Part shown: in pieces, positions 44,777 through 57,619 of the stretch
Layout of the letters: every line of letters begins with the position of its first letter
How positions within the stretch are numbered: the stretch's first letter is position 1
DNA from: Psilocybe azurescens
Lineage: Eukaryota; Basidiomycota; Agaricomycetes; Agaricales; Agrocybaceae
Direction of reading: 5' to 3'
DNA length: 64,000 bases
Assembly (NCBI GenBank): GCA_023853785.1
Contig: JAJIRX010000798.1
Span: 1-64,000 of the forward strand
The notes under the pieces: generated by a model
Databases searched by the model: none
Told to the model about the DNA's origin: nothing
Seen by the model: the letters and a program-made list of their open reading frames with translations, nothing else
Made by a program: the position numbers and the translations under genes

Positions 44777-44895
44777 TGTAAGCCTGGCGGCTCACCACTT
44801 CATATACAGTCCGAGCAACTAGATGCCAGAGTGTATTTATAGCGCCATTTTGGTGTAACGGTTACGGCTTGTCGGACTGGCATGACTAGCTTACA
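44777..44895. mobile_element. 119-bp solo-LTR-like element, copy 1
   Basis: Begins TGTAAGCCTGGCGG, ends ...CCAGCTTACA-type sequence (here CTAGCTTACA) and is flanked by a 5-bp direct repeat CTGTT (44772-44776 and 44896-44900). The homologous site in unit 7 (about 49223) has a single CTGTT and no insertion. TG...CA ends, a 5-bp duplication and an internal TTTATA fit a very short solo LTR (TRIM/SMART class); the short terminal inverted repeat would also suit a MITE. Confidence 0.8.
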
Positions 44896-45739
44896 CTGTT
44901 CCTGTTCTACCACAAGCTACGATCAATATTTGTCACTGTCCGCCCCGGTTGTTCGAGCATGTGAGTCTCTCTCCCTCCGCTAGCAATATGGGGCTGGTAT
45001 GGAAACATTGTAAGCAAGCGGTACATACCGGACACAGAGTTGGCTGAGAAGAGAACAAATCCAGCGCACCTCATTGCCAAAATAGACTGTACTTCAGAGT
45101 CAGCATCCATCTCCAAGTTCTACCGCACGCCCATCGAGATCGACTCACATTTGCATTTGCTCCCGTTTTTCGAGCGGAAGAGTCTCTTGCTCTTGCTCTT
45201 GTGCGACAATGCTGGAGCTTGCACTCAAACATCTAATTGGCGAGGGGTAAAACTAAATCGAGGATACACAAGCCCAACAAGCCTCGCTGTCGAGATGTTT
45301 CGTACTCGTAAAGTCATTCAGTCATGTATGAATGACAGGCTCGTGAGTTTCCCTGTATATACCGTTACAGTACAATAATATATGCCAATGAATGCCATTG
45401 GCGTTCTTATTATTTCTAGTAAAACAGAGATTGTTTACATCCGATGAGGCACCTCCTCGAATCCCTCAATTTCTATTGCCAGACATCAATCCTGAAATGA
45501 GGTATAATGGCAACTTTGTCTCATACTTGAAGCCGCCGTGTGCGCCAATGTTGACCTTACAAGGAGCTTAGAAGACTTGTGTGAAGTTGAAACACCTTCT
45601 GTTGCTGTATATGCCCACTATGTGGCGTTTACTGTGATGATGAACAAAAACATTTTGTAGAGCCCTTGCGAAACACAGTGCTTTCAAGCGGACTGGGTAC
45701 TTAGTAACTAATAAAACAGGCAAAGGTGTAATCAAACTT

Positions 45740-46010
45740 CAGTGGTCGGATATCTCACTGAAGATTTACATGAACAAAGAAGAACTAGAGACAAGGCCGG
45801 GAAATATCACATATTAGATTGTCTTTTACTTGATTGTCTTTTTGGTCATCGGGGTCTGAGAGACAAACAATCTGAGGCCGAGCAAGTACGGAGGAGGTCA
45901 GGATGGCAATGAAAAAAGCACTGAGTATCTACGATGAGATGACGATTAGCCGCAATATACAAATAAAAGAAAAGGGATGGGTGAAAACGCACAACACGAG
46001 GGATGAACAT
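45740..46010 (-). pseudogene. small secreted protein SSP-6, broken
   Basis: Exon 1 (46010-45993) and the signal-peptide exon are present, but the second donor is lost (ATATGTG in place of GTGTGTG) and the third exon, with both cysteines, is deleted precisely between the acceptor and the stop. The TATA box seen in the other copies is also gone (GGCTTTGCGTAGG at 46083). The copy is dead at promoter, splice site and coding level. Confidence 0.8.
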
Positions 46011-47072
46011 TATGCGCTCTGTTGCTGTAAGGCGCTGGGACTGGCTTATTGAAGATAGTTCAACATGAACGACTGGAGGGTGGCTTTGCGTAGGGATGGA
46101 CTTTGTGTTCAGTTGATGTTAGCCTCCGCTTTTTGGTCATTGACAATGTCAGACTACTTTAGAGCTTGATATAAATGTACCAGTGTGAAGTATCAAGTAT
46201 CACCCATGGCAGCCATCCTTAAAAATGTTGCACGCTATATAAAATAGGCCGATGGTCCAGTACCAAAATGTCATACCCGTTGTGATTGTAGAGGAGCACC
46301 TGAGCTGAAAACGAGATGCGAGCTTGCCTTCGAGACTCGACTGCAAGCAAAACGACCTTCAAGTACCAAAAAGAAAATAAACACAATACAAGCGAGGACT
46401 CCACGCACTACGCACGATAGTCAGCTATACAGTAAGCCTATTGCGAGACATATTTGTGGATGTCAGCTTCGTTGTCCTCAGACTGCTCAGATCATACCGT
46501 GCTTGATAAATTGAAGCAATTATTTGCATATTAATCGCTCGCACTAAGTCTACGCAACTAACAAATGTGATGCATTAATAACCGAAATACCTCAGGGCCC
46601 TTTGTCCAATGATTAGACGACGTGAAATTTGCGAGCTTGGTGCGAACCGAACCCGAAGCAACAAGTGAGATAAATCCGACAGGAGTGAGGCCCCTCGAAA
46701 TGTGGTTGATTACAATGAAGACCGATGCTAATATCTGAAGCATCTAAGTACCATCTACATATAATTTACAAACACCTTGCCGGACGGGTCAGATGGCAGC
46801 TGGTGCTTCATAAACAGTGGAAGACCCTTTCGCCTTTCGAACGAGTCCTAACGTCGCATTTTAGGATTGACATGCCTTTGGATTACGTTGATGGCTTATT
46901 ACAAACGTCAGAGTTCGACTGACGTTGTTGGTTTCATAATAATTAACAATATCTTTACGTGGTGAATACACAGGCAAATTACTACTAATCAACGACGCAT
47001 GTGCTATACAAAATTGAGTGAATAAGGTGGTGGATCTACAGCAAGAAAAGGGCATTAACATACCTTCCGACT

Positions 47073-47517
<445 letters not shown>

Positions 47518-47521
47518 TCAC

Positions 47522-47969
47522 TCGGCCAAAGGGAAGGTGATCTGTGCCGTACCCACATCCTCGCCCTCAGCAGGCTGCATATTCACAATCGCCAGCACAA
47601 CATCCCCCACGTCCTGCACGAACCGCAGGCCGAGAATCAGGTCCGAGCTGGGTGGAACTTGGGCGTCAGCGTCGGAGGGCTCGATGTTCCATGCAACTAG
47701 GGTGGGTGTGCCGACGAGCGTCTGTGGTTGGACAGTGATGATGAGGGCGTAGGCGAGATTAGGGAGGCAGAGGAAGAGGATCGTTATTATTGAGAGCGTT
47801 AATCTGCATCATCATGGGATGGGGGAAGCGTTCGACAGCGATTCGACAACGGCAGAGCAGGAGCAGAATATGTGATGTGCAAGGATTGACAGTTTTCGTC
47901 AATGTCAACGTTCTCTGGTTGGGTGGGGGGGGGGGGGGGAGCAAAAAAAGACCCACAAAAGCATCTCAT
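47522..47969 (-). pseudogene. Kre9-like relic, unit 7 (exons 1-2 only)
   Basis: Exon 2 (47803-47522, 282 nt) is open, but exon 1 has one T fewer than copy 1 (ATGAGATGCTTTT then GTGGGT), which would shift the frame at the first junction. Exons 3-6 are missing at the fusion with unit 6. Confidence 0.75.
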
Positions 47970-49926
47970 CGTTCCAGCGCACCAGGCGGGGTACTCACGA
48001 TGATCAAAACGCGAAGGAAAGAACAAAGGACCGACGTTTGGACCGACAACCGCACCAGGCGTTGAGGGTATGTTTTTTCTTTATGGAGAAACGCCAACGT
48101 TTCAACGTCAAAACTTCTCTGGGCGAGCCATTGAAGAGATGTGAATTGGTCAAGGAGAGTCGTGGTCGCTACGCGCGCCCGTATGTTATGCAGATGCATT
48201 CTGAGATTGGATTTAATTCGTGGTGGTTGTCGTCAGCTGAGAAATCGGCCACAGCCTTTAGCTAAGCCTACAACGCAGTGCCGCTCGCAGAGATCTATGG
48301 CTGCTCTACGGTTTGGATGTGTTCTGCGCTTGCGTATGTGGTATAATGTATTGTAAAGCGGCGAAGAAAAGATGTGCAACACGTGGAAAGAAGGCCAAAA
48401 AGAACCAGGCGGAAATCCATGGCCAAAAGAGCGACGACGTCAGACGTTTCTCGGATGGCCCAACGCGCTAAAAATAGCCGGCAGACTCGCTGCACGCGAA
48501 CACATGTATGCACTGATAGGGCTGTCAATTTAGCGTTTGGAACTTGGAAACCAGGAGCAGGAGGCACTGGGTTCTAATATCTAAGTAGCAAGCCAAGTTG
48601 AAAGTGAAGGGATACCGGTGGAAAAGGGAAATAAGATTAAACTCGCAAACATGTAGGATTCTTCCTGATCGAACGTCAAATTTCTTCCCCAACTCCATTC
48701 TGACCATGCCGTACGAGTTCATCGTTCAAAAACTGCTGCAGATATGACTAGCCATACACCTTCTAACTTGAACTTGACCTGAAATTACAATCATAGCAGA
48801 ATCCGCTACTCTCTATCCACACAGTCAGCATGACAACACTGTAATACTGCACCAGTATCTGTATCCTGTCCAAAGCTCTACCGAAGGCCAAGAACGATGA
48901 ATATTGCCCTGTTGTTCGAGAAGCGGAGTCCCTTTCTCTTTGCTCAATAATTTTTGAGCTTGACGTTCATTATCCAGCTGGCGAGCAGTACATACTGCAT
49001 ACTGGGCTGGCCGAGAATACAAACATCGAGCAATCCCCACCGTCAATATAGACTGTACCTCAGACTCGTATTACGTCTCCAATTTTTCCACAAGTCCCGC
49101 CACCCAATGTTCGAGCGGCAGATCCCCTCACTTATTACCATATAAGGCGGGTGGTACATACTAGGTCAAGGATACACATGTCCAGCAATCCTTGCTTCAT
49201 TGTCAAGCTAGTACAAACTCAGCCTGTTCTACAGCAAACCATAATCGATATTTATCGCTGTCTGGCCCGGTTGTTCGAGCATGTGAACCCCTGTTTGTCC
49301 GCTCGCAATTCTGGGGCTGGTATGGAAACATTGTAATTGTAGGCAATCGGTACATACTGGACGCTGAGTTGGCTGAGAAAGAGAATAAAAAAATACAGCG
49401 AACCTCATTTACAAAGTACACTATACCTCAGAGTTGGCACCCCCGTCACTAAGTTCCACTGCAATCCCACCGAGATCAATTCACATTTGGTCCTGTTGTA
49501 CAAGCAGAAGAGTCTTTTTCTCTCGCTCTCGCACGACGATGCTGAAGCAGGCACTCAAACATCCAATTGGCGAGCGGTAAAATCATGTAGGTCGAGGATA
49601 CACAAGCTCAACAAGCGTCGCTATCGATATATAGACATATCATACCCGTAAAGTCATTCATTCACGTACGAATGACACACTTGCGAACGAGTCGCCCAAC
49701 CCCTCCATTTTTATTCCCATCCATCACAAGGTGATTTGAGGACTTGTACGCAGTTAAAACACCTTCTGTATATGCTCACCAATGTAGCGATTACTGTGAT
49801 AATCAGCAAAAATGCTTTGTGCAGCTCTTGCGAAACATAGTTCTTTCAAGCGGCCTCGGTACTTGGTAGCAAATACGAAAGGCTAGATTTGCATTCCAAC
49901 GTTTTTATTGGGCCAATATTCCACTC

Positions 49927-50277
49927 TTATACGCCGATTGCGGAGACCTCACTCTGGACACATTGTTTGAATGTGTTGTAGTCGGGCCTGTCCTGGGCAC
50001 AATCCGCCACAATAAAAGCCACGGTGGAAGCCTGCAGATTTACATGAACAAAGAAGAACAAGAGACAACGCAGGAAAACATCACGCACAGTATCGTCAGA
50101 TTGCTGACGGGAGACTAAAGTATCGATCTCCTCGAGCTGGGCAAGTGCGGAGGAGGCGACAATAGCGAGCAAACAAGCATTGAATATCTACGGCGGGTTA
50201 TTTGGCGATTATTAGCCGCAAACATACAAACAAGAGCAAAGGGAAGAGTGAGAACGCACAACACGGGGGATGAACAT
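49927..50277 (-). CDS. small secreted protein SSP-7
   Basis: Exons 50277-50260, 50187-50089 and 50031-49927 give 73 residues: signal peptide MFIPRVIFNACLLAIVASSA, then QLEEIDTLVSRQQSDDT and CAQDRPDYNTFKQC (C-x12-C), ending VSAIGV. Donors are GTGCGT for both introns, with a CTAAT branch point in the first. A TATATAAG-type box lies near 50362 on the plus strand (CTTATATAGG). It differs from SSP-5 mostly in the mature part. Confidence 0.7.
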
Positions 50278-51335
50278 CATGTAGTCTGCTACTGTAAGGC
50301 GCTGGGACTTGCTTATTCTTCGAGACAGAAGATAGTTCTTCATGGACGACTGGAAGGTGGGCTTATATAGGCATGGGCTTCGAGTCTGGTTGATGTTAGC
50401 CACCGCCTTTTGATCATTAACGTGTCAGACTACTTTAGAGCTTGATATAAAAGTACTGGTGTGAAGTAGCAACCATGGTAGCCTTTCTTGAAAATGTTTT
50501 CTCGCTATATATCACAATAGGCTGATGGTCCAATACCAAAATGCAATAGCATTTGTGATTATAGAGGAGCATCCGAGCCAAATACGAGAGGCGTGCTTGC
50601 CTTCGAGACTTAACTCCAAGCAAAACGACGTTCGAATATCAAAGCGAAAATAAATTCAATACAAGTGTGGGCTCCACGCACGCACAGTAGTTAGATATAC
50701 AGTAGGTTTCTTGCCAGACACGTTTATTACTGTCAGCTTCGTTATCCTCAGTCCATCAAGAACCATACCGTGCTCAATAGTCGGAGCAATTATAACCACT
50801 CGCATCAAATCTACGCAGCTAACAAATCTGATGCTTTAACAACCGAAATACCGCGGAATCCTTTTTCCATGATTAGACGTGAGATTTGCGAGCTTGGTGC
50901 GAACCAAACCCAAAGCGACAAGTGAGACAAGTTCAACAAGAGTGAGGCCTTCTCCAAACACGGTTGGTGACAAAGAAGATATATGCTAAATCTGATACAC
51001 CCGACATCTACATAAAATTAATTCACAAACACCTTGCCGGACGGGTCAGATGCCAGCTTGTGCTTTATAACCGGTGGAAAGCCCTTTCACATTTAGAACG
51101 CGTCCTACCAGCGCATTTCAAGAATGGCATGCCTTTCTATAACGTTGATGACTTGTCACATATCTCAAATGATGTAGTTGTTTTCGTAATAATTAACAAT
51201 ATCTTTATGTGGTGAATACAGACAAGTTTCTACTAGTACTATTGGTACTAATAAACGACGCAGGTTCTGCACAAAACTGAGTGAATCAGGTAATGGATGT
51301 GCTCCCAGAAATGTCAATAGACATACCCTGCGAGT

Positions 51336-51770
51336 TCATCCGATGACAATGTTTGCCTTCAGGTTGTTGCCGGTCGCAACAGTGTAGCTTACGTTGACAG
51401 TCCTCCCGTTCTTAGCCGTGGCACTGCAAGCAGCGAGCTGCTTCACGCGCTGAGCGGATTGTGCGCTGTTCGCAGCGTAGTACAGCGGTTGGAGGGTTGT
51501 AGCAGTCTGCGTGGGCGGGATGTCGGTGACGATGTCGCACCACCTGGCATAGTTGTGCACACCGAGAACGACAGCAAAGTTCTCGCCGGAGTCGGAGGTG
51601 AAACGTACAATGCCAGAAGTGCCACTACCGCCCATGGTCAGCGTGGTCTCCCCAGCAGAGTCGGGGGTCCACGTGCCGCCGTTGGCATTGTTCCAGATCG
51701 TCTTCTCGACGGGCCTGAAGAACGTGTTGGTGTTGGTTTGGTAGGTGCTGGTTGCAATCGAGTAGCTCAT
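51336..51770 (-). CDS. ABL/XCL-type fruit-body lectin, intact copy B
   Basis: A 144-residue protein with the same start, end and motifs as copy A. About seven residues differ, among them NNANGG for NYANGG, RFTSDS for RFASDS, IPPTQTATTL for IPTAQTATTM and QRVKQ for QRQKQ; the first lies next to the Ala of the carbohydrate-binding loop in known members. No signal peptide. A 51-nt leader intron (51822-51772) has the same donor and branch point as copy A. No break is seen, so two lectin isoforms are probably expressed. Confidence 0.93.
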   Translation of the reverse strand: MSYSIATSTYQTNTNTFFRPVEKTIWNNANGGTWTPDSAGETTLTMGGSGTSGIVRFTSDSGENFAVVLGVHNYARWCDIVTDIPPTQTATTLQPLYYAANSAQSAQRVKQLAACSATAKNGRTVNVSYTVATGNNLKANIVIG

Positions 51771-51920
51771 TCTATAATAATGTTAGGTGAGGCCAGTGCT
51801 GGTGCAGTAAAAATAATCTTACTTCACTTGTGAAGTTGGCAGGTGTAGTGAACGAGTTGTTCTGAAAGCGACGATTAAGGCCTGAAGAAATTCAGTTGCG
51901 GTCCTGGGGCTTTTATACTA
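51771..51920 (-). promoter_or_regulatory. lectin copy B leader: TATA box and 5' UTR intron
   Basis: TATAAAA (plus-strand TTTTATA, 51911-51917) lies about 145 bp upstream of the ATG. The leader intron (51822-51772) has donor GTAAGATT, branch point CTAAC and acceptor TATAG, followed by A and the ATG. Confidence 0.7.
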
Positions 51921-53088
51921 GAGGGAGGGGTTGCTTTCACGTTGGTGTTTTGTCTGCCGAATAATGAAAGCCTCGTAATCAGTATGCTTCAGCGGAAAGT
52001 CAAGCGAACAAGATAAATAATGAATGAGGTAACATTCTGGTCTAGAAGAATCGACTAGCAATGAAGTTAAAGACCGCACAGTCTCGTGGGTCATAGTCGG
52101 TAATATCAATTTTACTCAGTCGGACACAGCTCGTAAACATTTACCAAATATACAGGTAGGTGATCAATGGGTAACATACTTAAAATTGGGCTTAACATGC
52201 TGAACTTATGTGATATGAAGCACTCAACCCATGTGAAGAACTTTGCTCGATATTCTCTCTATCTTGGCTGGACTTTCATTTCGGACACGTACATCATGGC
52301 ATACAGCAACTGCGAGCAATTTCGGAGACTAGCAAGACATCTTGAATGTAAGCTAGAATGGCGGACTTGTCTATTTCGGGCTACCTCGCTAGCGCTACGT
52401 AGATCCGGAAATAGAAGTTTCATTAACGTATCCGGGGTCGGGATTTAGCCCTGAAAGAATAAACGACTAGATATTTTTGTGCAAGCGCCCGTGTCAATTG
52501 TATGTCAGAATCATGTGATATTTCGCTGGCAATCGCACAATTTAATTTAGCCGACTGAACCAAGGGACACTTAATTGACTAAATTGCTTACTAGTAACAT
52601 GTGGTGTAAATAGAGAACTCGGACCGGCACGAAAGCTGCTCTGAGAAGTGGTTATTTATTCAGAGATTTATAAGTAATCTAGATGCAAAGTCAACAACCG
52701 GTCTTTCATTCTTGTATCATACACGGTTATGCAAAAGATGCTCTTCTTTTTCAATTCCTGGTGTCCATGTCGTGTTCCGAATTATGTATTCAATATCAAT
52801 ATAACCATCTGAACGACAGGTCAAATCATTCTAAGTGTTAAAGGGAATCGATTTAAAGAAATATCTCAAATAGACGTCCTGTCATTGTGGTAAAATAGTT
52901 GCTCATTAACGTCAGAATCATTGACCGCTTCGATCGAGAAATATGCCATTAACTAATAATAATACACCCACAAGTTCGCGTCCGGAGTTTGTGAAATCGG
53001 TCAAAAATAAACTCAAAGCAACCACCCTACAGCCACCATAAGCAATGGTCACGAGGAACAGAACTTTTACCCAAGAAGACAAGAGATG

Positions 53089-53520
53089 AATCGATGACTA
53101 CCTAACCCCGTAGCTTCTGAATCTCCGAGTCTTGTCTACCATGCCATTCAATGCTCCAATCGAGTCGTTCTTGAGCTATGGAAACTCGACGGAGATACTT
53201 TGAGGTTTTATTTTCACTCCTACAGTTTGCGTACGTCTATAAATATGTCCCTTTGCTTGAAGGACGAGCTGCGAAAGAAATGTATGAAACTCCAAAACTT
53301 CTCCGTCACAGATTTGCAGGTAGAACGGATCTTTTCATAGATAACAAGCTGTGCCTCGCTTCGCTGCGGTAGTTTGAGTTGAATATTCATTATATTTTTG
53401 CGACATAACTAACAAACATCTACTGGATGGAGAGATAATCAGGGTCATAGAATTGGGTTCAAACACCACGAAAACAATAGAGCGGTGCATTGTTTTTCTC
53501 TTTAAAGGAACTGAACAAAT
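53089..53520. other. array boundary, no gene recognised
   Basis: Unique sequence begins here. A 64-codon frame (53178-53372) shows no family motif. Confidence 0.4.
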
Positions 53521-53901
53521 ATGTACCTACGAAATGGTAGGATCTCTTTCATATATTGGGTATATCCTATGTACCCGCCCATCACTCGGAAATTGAGCCG
53601 ACTGATGTTTGGTTATAGGCTTGGAAGCTCCCATACATATCCGAACCTAACATGCAATGTCAAGGTCGAGTCTGCCTGGTATTCAAGAGGTTTATATCTT
53701 TTTTCTTGTTCGACAGTTGAGTACCTGTGGATTCAAAAACAAGGTCTCTCTGTGCTGTTTTCAGACAGAATGACAGATCCTGATTTCCCAATTTGCGGAC
53801 CCTCGACATTGCCAGTATGTTGTGGAAATGGAATTGACGGGCAAATGCCGGCGGTTTCTACGGTGGGAATTACGGCGCAGACTAGTCATGTGACGTCCTG
53901 A
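53521..53901 (+). pseudogene. F-box protein relic 1 (C-terminal part)
   Basis: The segment VEYLWIQKQGLSVLFSDRMT aligns by eye with LKNLWLHEQDLLMLLQDGMT of the intact F-box protein at 57620-59185, followed by a similar DPDFP/DRNPLIFP context. No F-box is nearby and the reading is lost after about 53820. Confidence 0.55.
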
Positions 53902-54216
53902 GCGAACGCAACGCACTTGGGCTCATCTTCATTCGAATTAGGAGGACGCGTGCTAGCCTGCTGAATAAAAAGTACGATGCATGGATAATTAATATTTGTA
54001 CTTTATATACTGAAATTACATGATATAGCTTCACTCAAGAGATCACAATACATCGCAGATAATGTATGTATCATTCGCTCAACTTGATTCGCTTTGAAAA
54101 TTGAAAGTGAAGGCAGGCAAGCTGCACCTAAGCAGTGCAGAAACATCACTAATAACTACAGCCACTACTTTTCATGGTCATAGAGTAAACTCACATTGTA
54201 TCTTGTAGTGCCCGGG

Positions 54217-54335
54217 TGTAAGCCTGGCGGCTTACCGCTTCATATACAGTCCGAGCAACTGCATGCCAAAGTGTATTTATAGCGCAATTTTGGTGTAACG
54301 GTTACGGCTTGTCGGACTGGCATGACCAGCTTACA
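54217..54335. mobile_element. 119-bp solo-LTR-like element, copy 2
   Basis: Same length and ends (TGTAAGCCTGGCGG...CCAGCTTACA) as the element at 44777, and about 95% alike by eye, with its own 5-bp duplication CCGGG (54212-54216 and 54336-54340). Confidence 0.8.
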
Positions 54336-54654
54336 CCGGGCCTGGTTCAAAGTTGGTCCTAATGAGTATTTTTAAAGTCGAGGCAGAAAAAAATTGTCTG
54401 TGGCTTATTGAGTGTATTATTATAAATCTTCTACAGTGTCTTTACTTAACTATAGCACCACACCTGCCATAGAGAGGGTACGTTCCAGCAACATCTCAGG
54501 TGTCCGTCCAAATTAGGTAGTACAAACTACATGCTCCTAAAGTCACACAGACATTTCTATATGTGAACTAAATATCTAACATCACTCTATGAATTGAGCT
54601 ATAAGAAGGAAAGGATAATACAATGAGGCCAGGAGCTATGTTGTTGCAGGACGA

Positions 54655-54996
54655 ATGGCTTCCGGAAAATGCCGCCATAATTTCCTCCGGAATTTGCACC
54701 ACCAATTCCATTTTCCGAATGCATTCGATATTGCGGTCCTCGAATCCGACCGAAAATCACGGACAAGCACTCTTGAGCGGTTCTTGACCATGCGGCGTGA
54801 CTTGGGATGCCCGATCACAACCGTTGACCTTAGTCAATGTAGTCTCACGTATGACTTACCATGTGCTTTGAGTGTGTTTGTGGGTATGAAGATTATGTGG
54901 AAGTGGGATGGTAAACTGGTTGCATATGAATATGGAAGAGACCATGCTGACGATTTGCAAATTTGTTCACGATTTTCATTCGTTAGGATGGATTAG
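54655..54996 (+). pseudogene. F-box protein relic 2 (C-terminal end)
   Basis: The frame contains LERFLTMRRDLGCPITTVDL, then GMKIMWKWDGKLVAYEYGR and DDLQIC. It matches the end of the intact F-box protein (IRRFLSLRQVLEAPIMSVDL, GMKVMWKRCNKILVYECGN, EDLRFC). The F-box and LRR-like middle are missing. Confidence 0.75.
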
Positions 54997-55769
54997 ATTA
55001 CGTTTGAGTTGTTTGCCGTTTTCCAGATATCAGAAGGGTATACTGAAGCGATGACATAGAAAAGATTGTTTTATAAACCTCTCATCCAATTTCAATCCTC
55101 TTATACCCACTTTTGCGCTGCATATCTTCTCACTGAACATATGCGTCCACCGTGATACACATCCTTCGATCTCGAGATGTTCACTCGTCTGTAGGAAGGA
55201 ACATCCAGCTCCGCGTCTCCTTCAGTCCCCTTCGAGTATCTATGGGGAATATATAAATCCCCTGAAGGATTTGTTTGTACCTTCCAAGTCTTTTGGCTTT
55301 CAGTAATGATAGTAGGAGAGCATTTTATCGAGGACGGACATCGAACCCTTTCGCATGTATAAGGCTCCTTCTGGATGTCCAGCGTACGAGAGCTATATGG
55401 AAAGCCCATTCAACAACAAGGAAAGCTACGAAGTCCTAGCTCATATGCCACACCTAGTCCCTTTGAATGCAGGCGCTGTTCTGCGGGCAGAATTTAGGCT
55501 CTGCTGATGCCTCTAATCCACCGTTCTTGGCAACTGTTTGGCGTGTAAGTACGGTGTAGGGCTCTTGCTGTAATATGTACAAAACGGAGTACACAGTACA
55601 GCATAGTATATGGTAAAATAGTACTGTATAGCTTTTTTCAGTCAGTAGTACAACGGAAACCAAGGAATCGAGTACGTACTAAATCTCACGGCATACAGCC
55701 TGCGGTTCTTTTCCGGGAAATAATGTCATACAGTTGACCTAACCTAATTGCTCATTCTGGACGCTCTGA
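54997..55769. other. no recognisable gene
   Basis: Spacer between F-box relics; short open frames only, no motif seen. Confidence 0.4.
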
Positions 55770-55863
55770 AGGAGTTCGTAGGCGTGAAAATCGTTTTCAG
55801 GTGGGGTTATAATATGTATATGGAAAGAGGAAGTGACCGCCTTAAGGATCTCCAATTCTACTA
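55770..55863 (+). pseudogene. F-box protein relic 3 (last 30 codons)
   Basis: FVGVKIVFRWGYNMYMERGS followed by DRLKDLQFY-stop repeats the GMKVMWK...EDLRFC-stop ending of the intact gene. Nothing else of the gene is left. Confidence 0.6.
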
Positions 55864-56759
55864 ACTATCTCAATTATTATCCATCAATGCATGAATAAAT
55901 GATATACGATTCAACGTTCATGCAGTTTGTAAAATGACTGTGCGATTTAGAGTTGTCGAGCATAGACTATGGGGAATAATCTTATGATTTGATTTTAAGG
56001 GAAGGGGGAAGAGGAGGACAAATGTCTGCATAAAACGAACCGCAGACAGAAGGTCGCCGGTGTACAACCAGCTCCGTCCACCCTATTTTTGAGACCTGCA
56101 TTCCACACCAGCGCAGACCGCACAAATGGTAATAAATCAACGCCTCAATTGTCTCACAAGGTCCCAGAGCTTCGATTTATTCAATATCTACTGTGAATCG
56201 GAAGATATTCCACAGAAATATACCGATTCCAGCCAAAAATGTACGTTTTCAGTGCCTAAATTGTCCATAGGCTTTGATTTCTCCAAATCTACTCCGAATA
56301 CCTGATGATGTTCAAAAAATAATAATCATTCCCCCGAAAACGTCCGTTTCTAATACTTCAACTCTGTCCTTCAGGTGTATCGGACACCGGCCACCTATTT
56401 CAATGTTTTTATTACGTCCTCTCGGAATAATCTTGACACCGGAAAGCCTCCACATTTTCGAAAACGATTTGTCAATTCGGTATTGTGACTCTGGCGAGAT
56501 CGTCGAGTTCTTCATTGAAACCTCATAAGATGATTAAATAGCTTTTAATAGAATTACTCATACCCCGAGAGAAATCTGGGTGACATCCAAACAAATACTT
56601 AAAACAGATGGGAGTACTTGAGCGGCCAGGAGCGGCCCTCAATCCATCAGGCGAGGAAAGCCGAGCCACAGAGCCCAAGATATTCGAACTCCGGTTTAAA
56701 CTGAACTTCACTGTTGTTTCACTGAGGCCCCGACCGCGCTCACACCACTGACACACCTG
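55864..56759. other. no recognisable gene
   Basis: Two similar stretches (TTCGATTTATTCAATATCTACTG near 56170 and TTTGATTTCTCCAAATCTACTC near 56272) hint at an old local duplication. An 84-codon frame at 56274-56528 is not recognised. Confidence 0.35.
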
Positions 56760-56996
56760 TCATGGTGAATTCCAGTCCAGAACCAGGTCCAAGTACGGAA
56801 AAAGAGGCCATTGCCAATGTCGAGATTTACAGAGGATATACCTTAGTTCATCTTCATCACCGTTGCTAATCGCCGACAGTTCCAACTTCAGAGGCTGAGA
56901 CTGATCAAGAAGAACCAGTAATACGCAGATAATTTCGAGGTCTGTTGTAAATGGAGATAGAGCTTGCTCGAAACCTCTTCGTTTGGGACGACTCAT
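56760..56996 (-). pseudogene. F-box protein relic 4 (opposite strand)
   Basis: From 56996 the minus strand reads RGFEQALSPFTTDLEIICVL, then LLDQSQPLKLELSAI and LRYILCKSRHWQWPLF. The pattern, a short helix, then PLxLELS, then LL..S.RW, is the usual region just after the F-box in Agaricomycete F-box proteins. It is joined back-to-back with relic 5. Confidence 0.4.
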
Positions 56997-57490
56997 GGCC
57001 TGGCGCTGACTCTATAAGAACATTGGCGAAACAAGGTTCTCAGGTGCTGTGGAGCCTCCCCTCTTTGGATCAAGGGATCAGTGATTGTGAGATTGATTTG
57101 AAAACGTAATTGTTCTCAAACGACTGATGATCGACCACTGCTAACCAATTCCAGGCTGTATTATGGCCTTATCGGAGTGCTACGCGACATCCGGCATCCA
57201 TCCAGTCTGCGTATTCTTTTTCCTGCCTCCCCATGTCATCGAGCCACCACAAAGACAAAGGATTGATGTTTGCCGGGCCATAAATCCCTGAATAAAGATC
57301 TTCCAAGCCATGTTGACGCGCTGAAAACTGGACGCCATTTGGATGCTGAGCATGCAGGAACTTTGTCTAGGCCACCTATTCAACAACCGAGTACTATGCA
57401 GAGTTCCCTCTCACAGGTTTGGCAAAGCATACCGTGTCTGCGCGATAGCGAAATATCCGATGTTCAGCGATCGCGACGGGCTTGTAAATC
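56990..57490 (+). pseudogene. F-box protein relic 5, upstream of the intact gene
   Basis: At nucleotide level CTCATGGCCTGGCGCTGAC...CATTGGCGAAACAAGG matches 57866-57921 of the intact gene (CTCATGGATTGGCGCTCTC...CATTGGCGAAACGAGG), and GGATTGATGTTTGCCGGGCC to AGGCCACCTATTCAACAAC matches the 58165-58290 region. Stops and indels are frequent. It is an eroded tandem copy about 100 bp in front of its relative. Confidence 0.65.
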
Positions 57491-57619
57491 AGATTTAAAC
57501 TAGGAGGAAGGGTTTGAGATTTAAATATCAGTTCCCAAAGAACTTTCATTCATACAGCAGACACCTAGTAAGCACAACTTGCACATTCCTTAGAAATTAT
57601 CTACCCCTGAACCTTTTCT

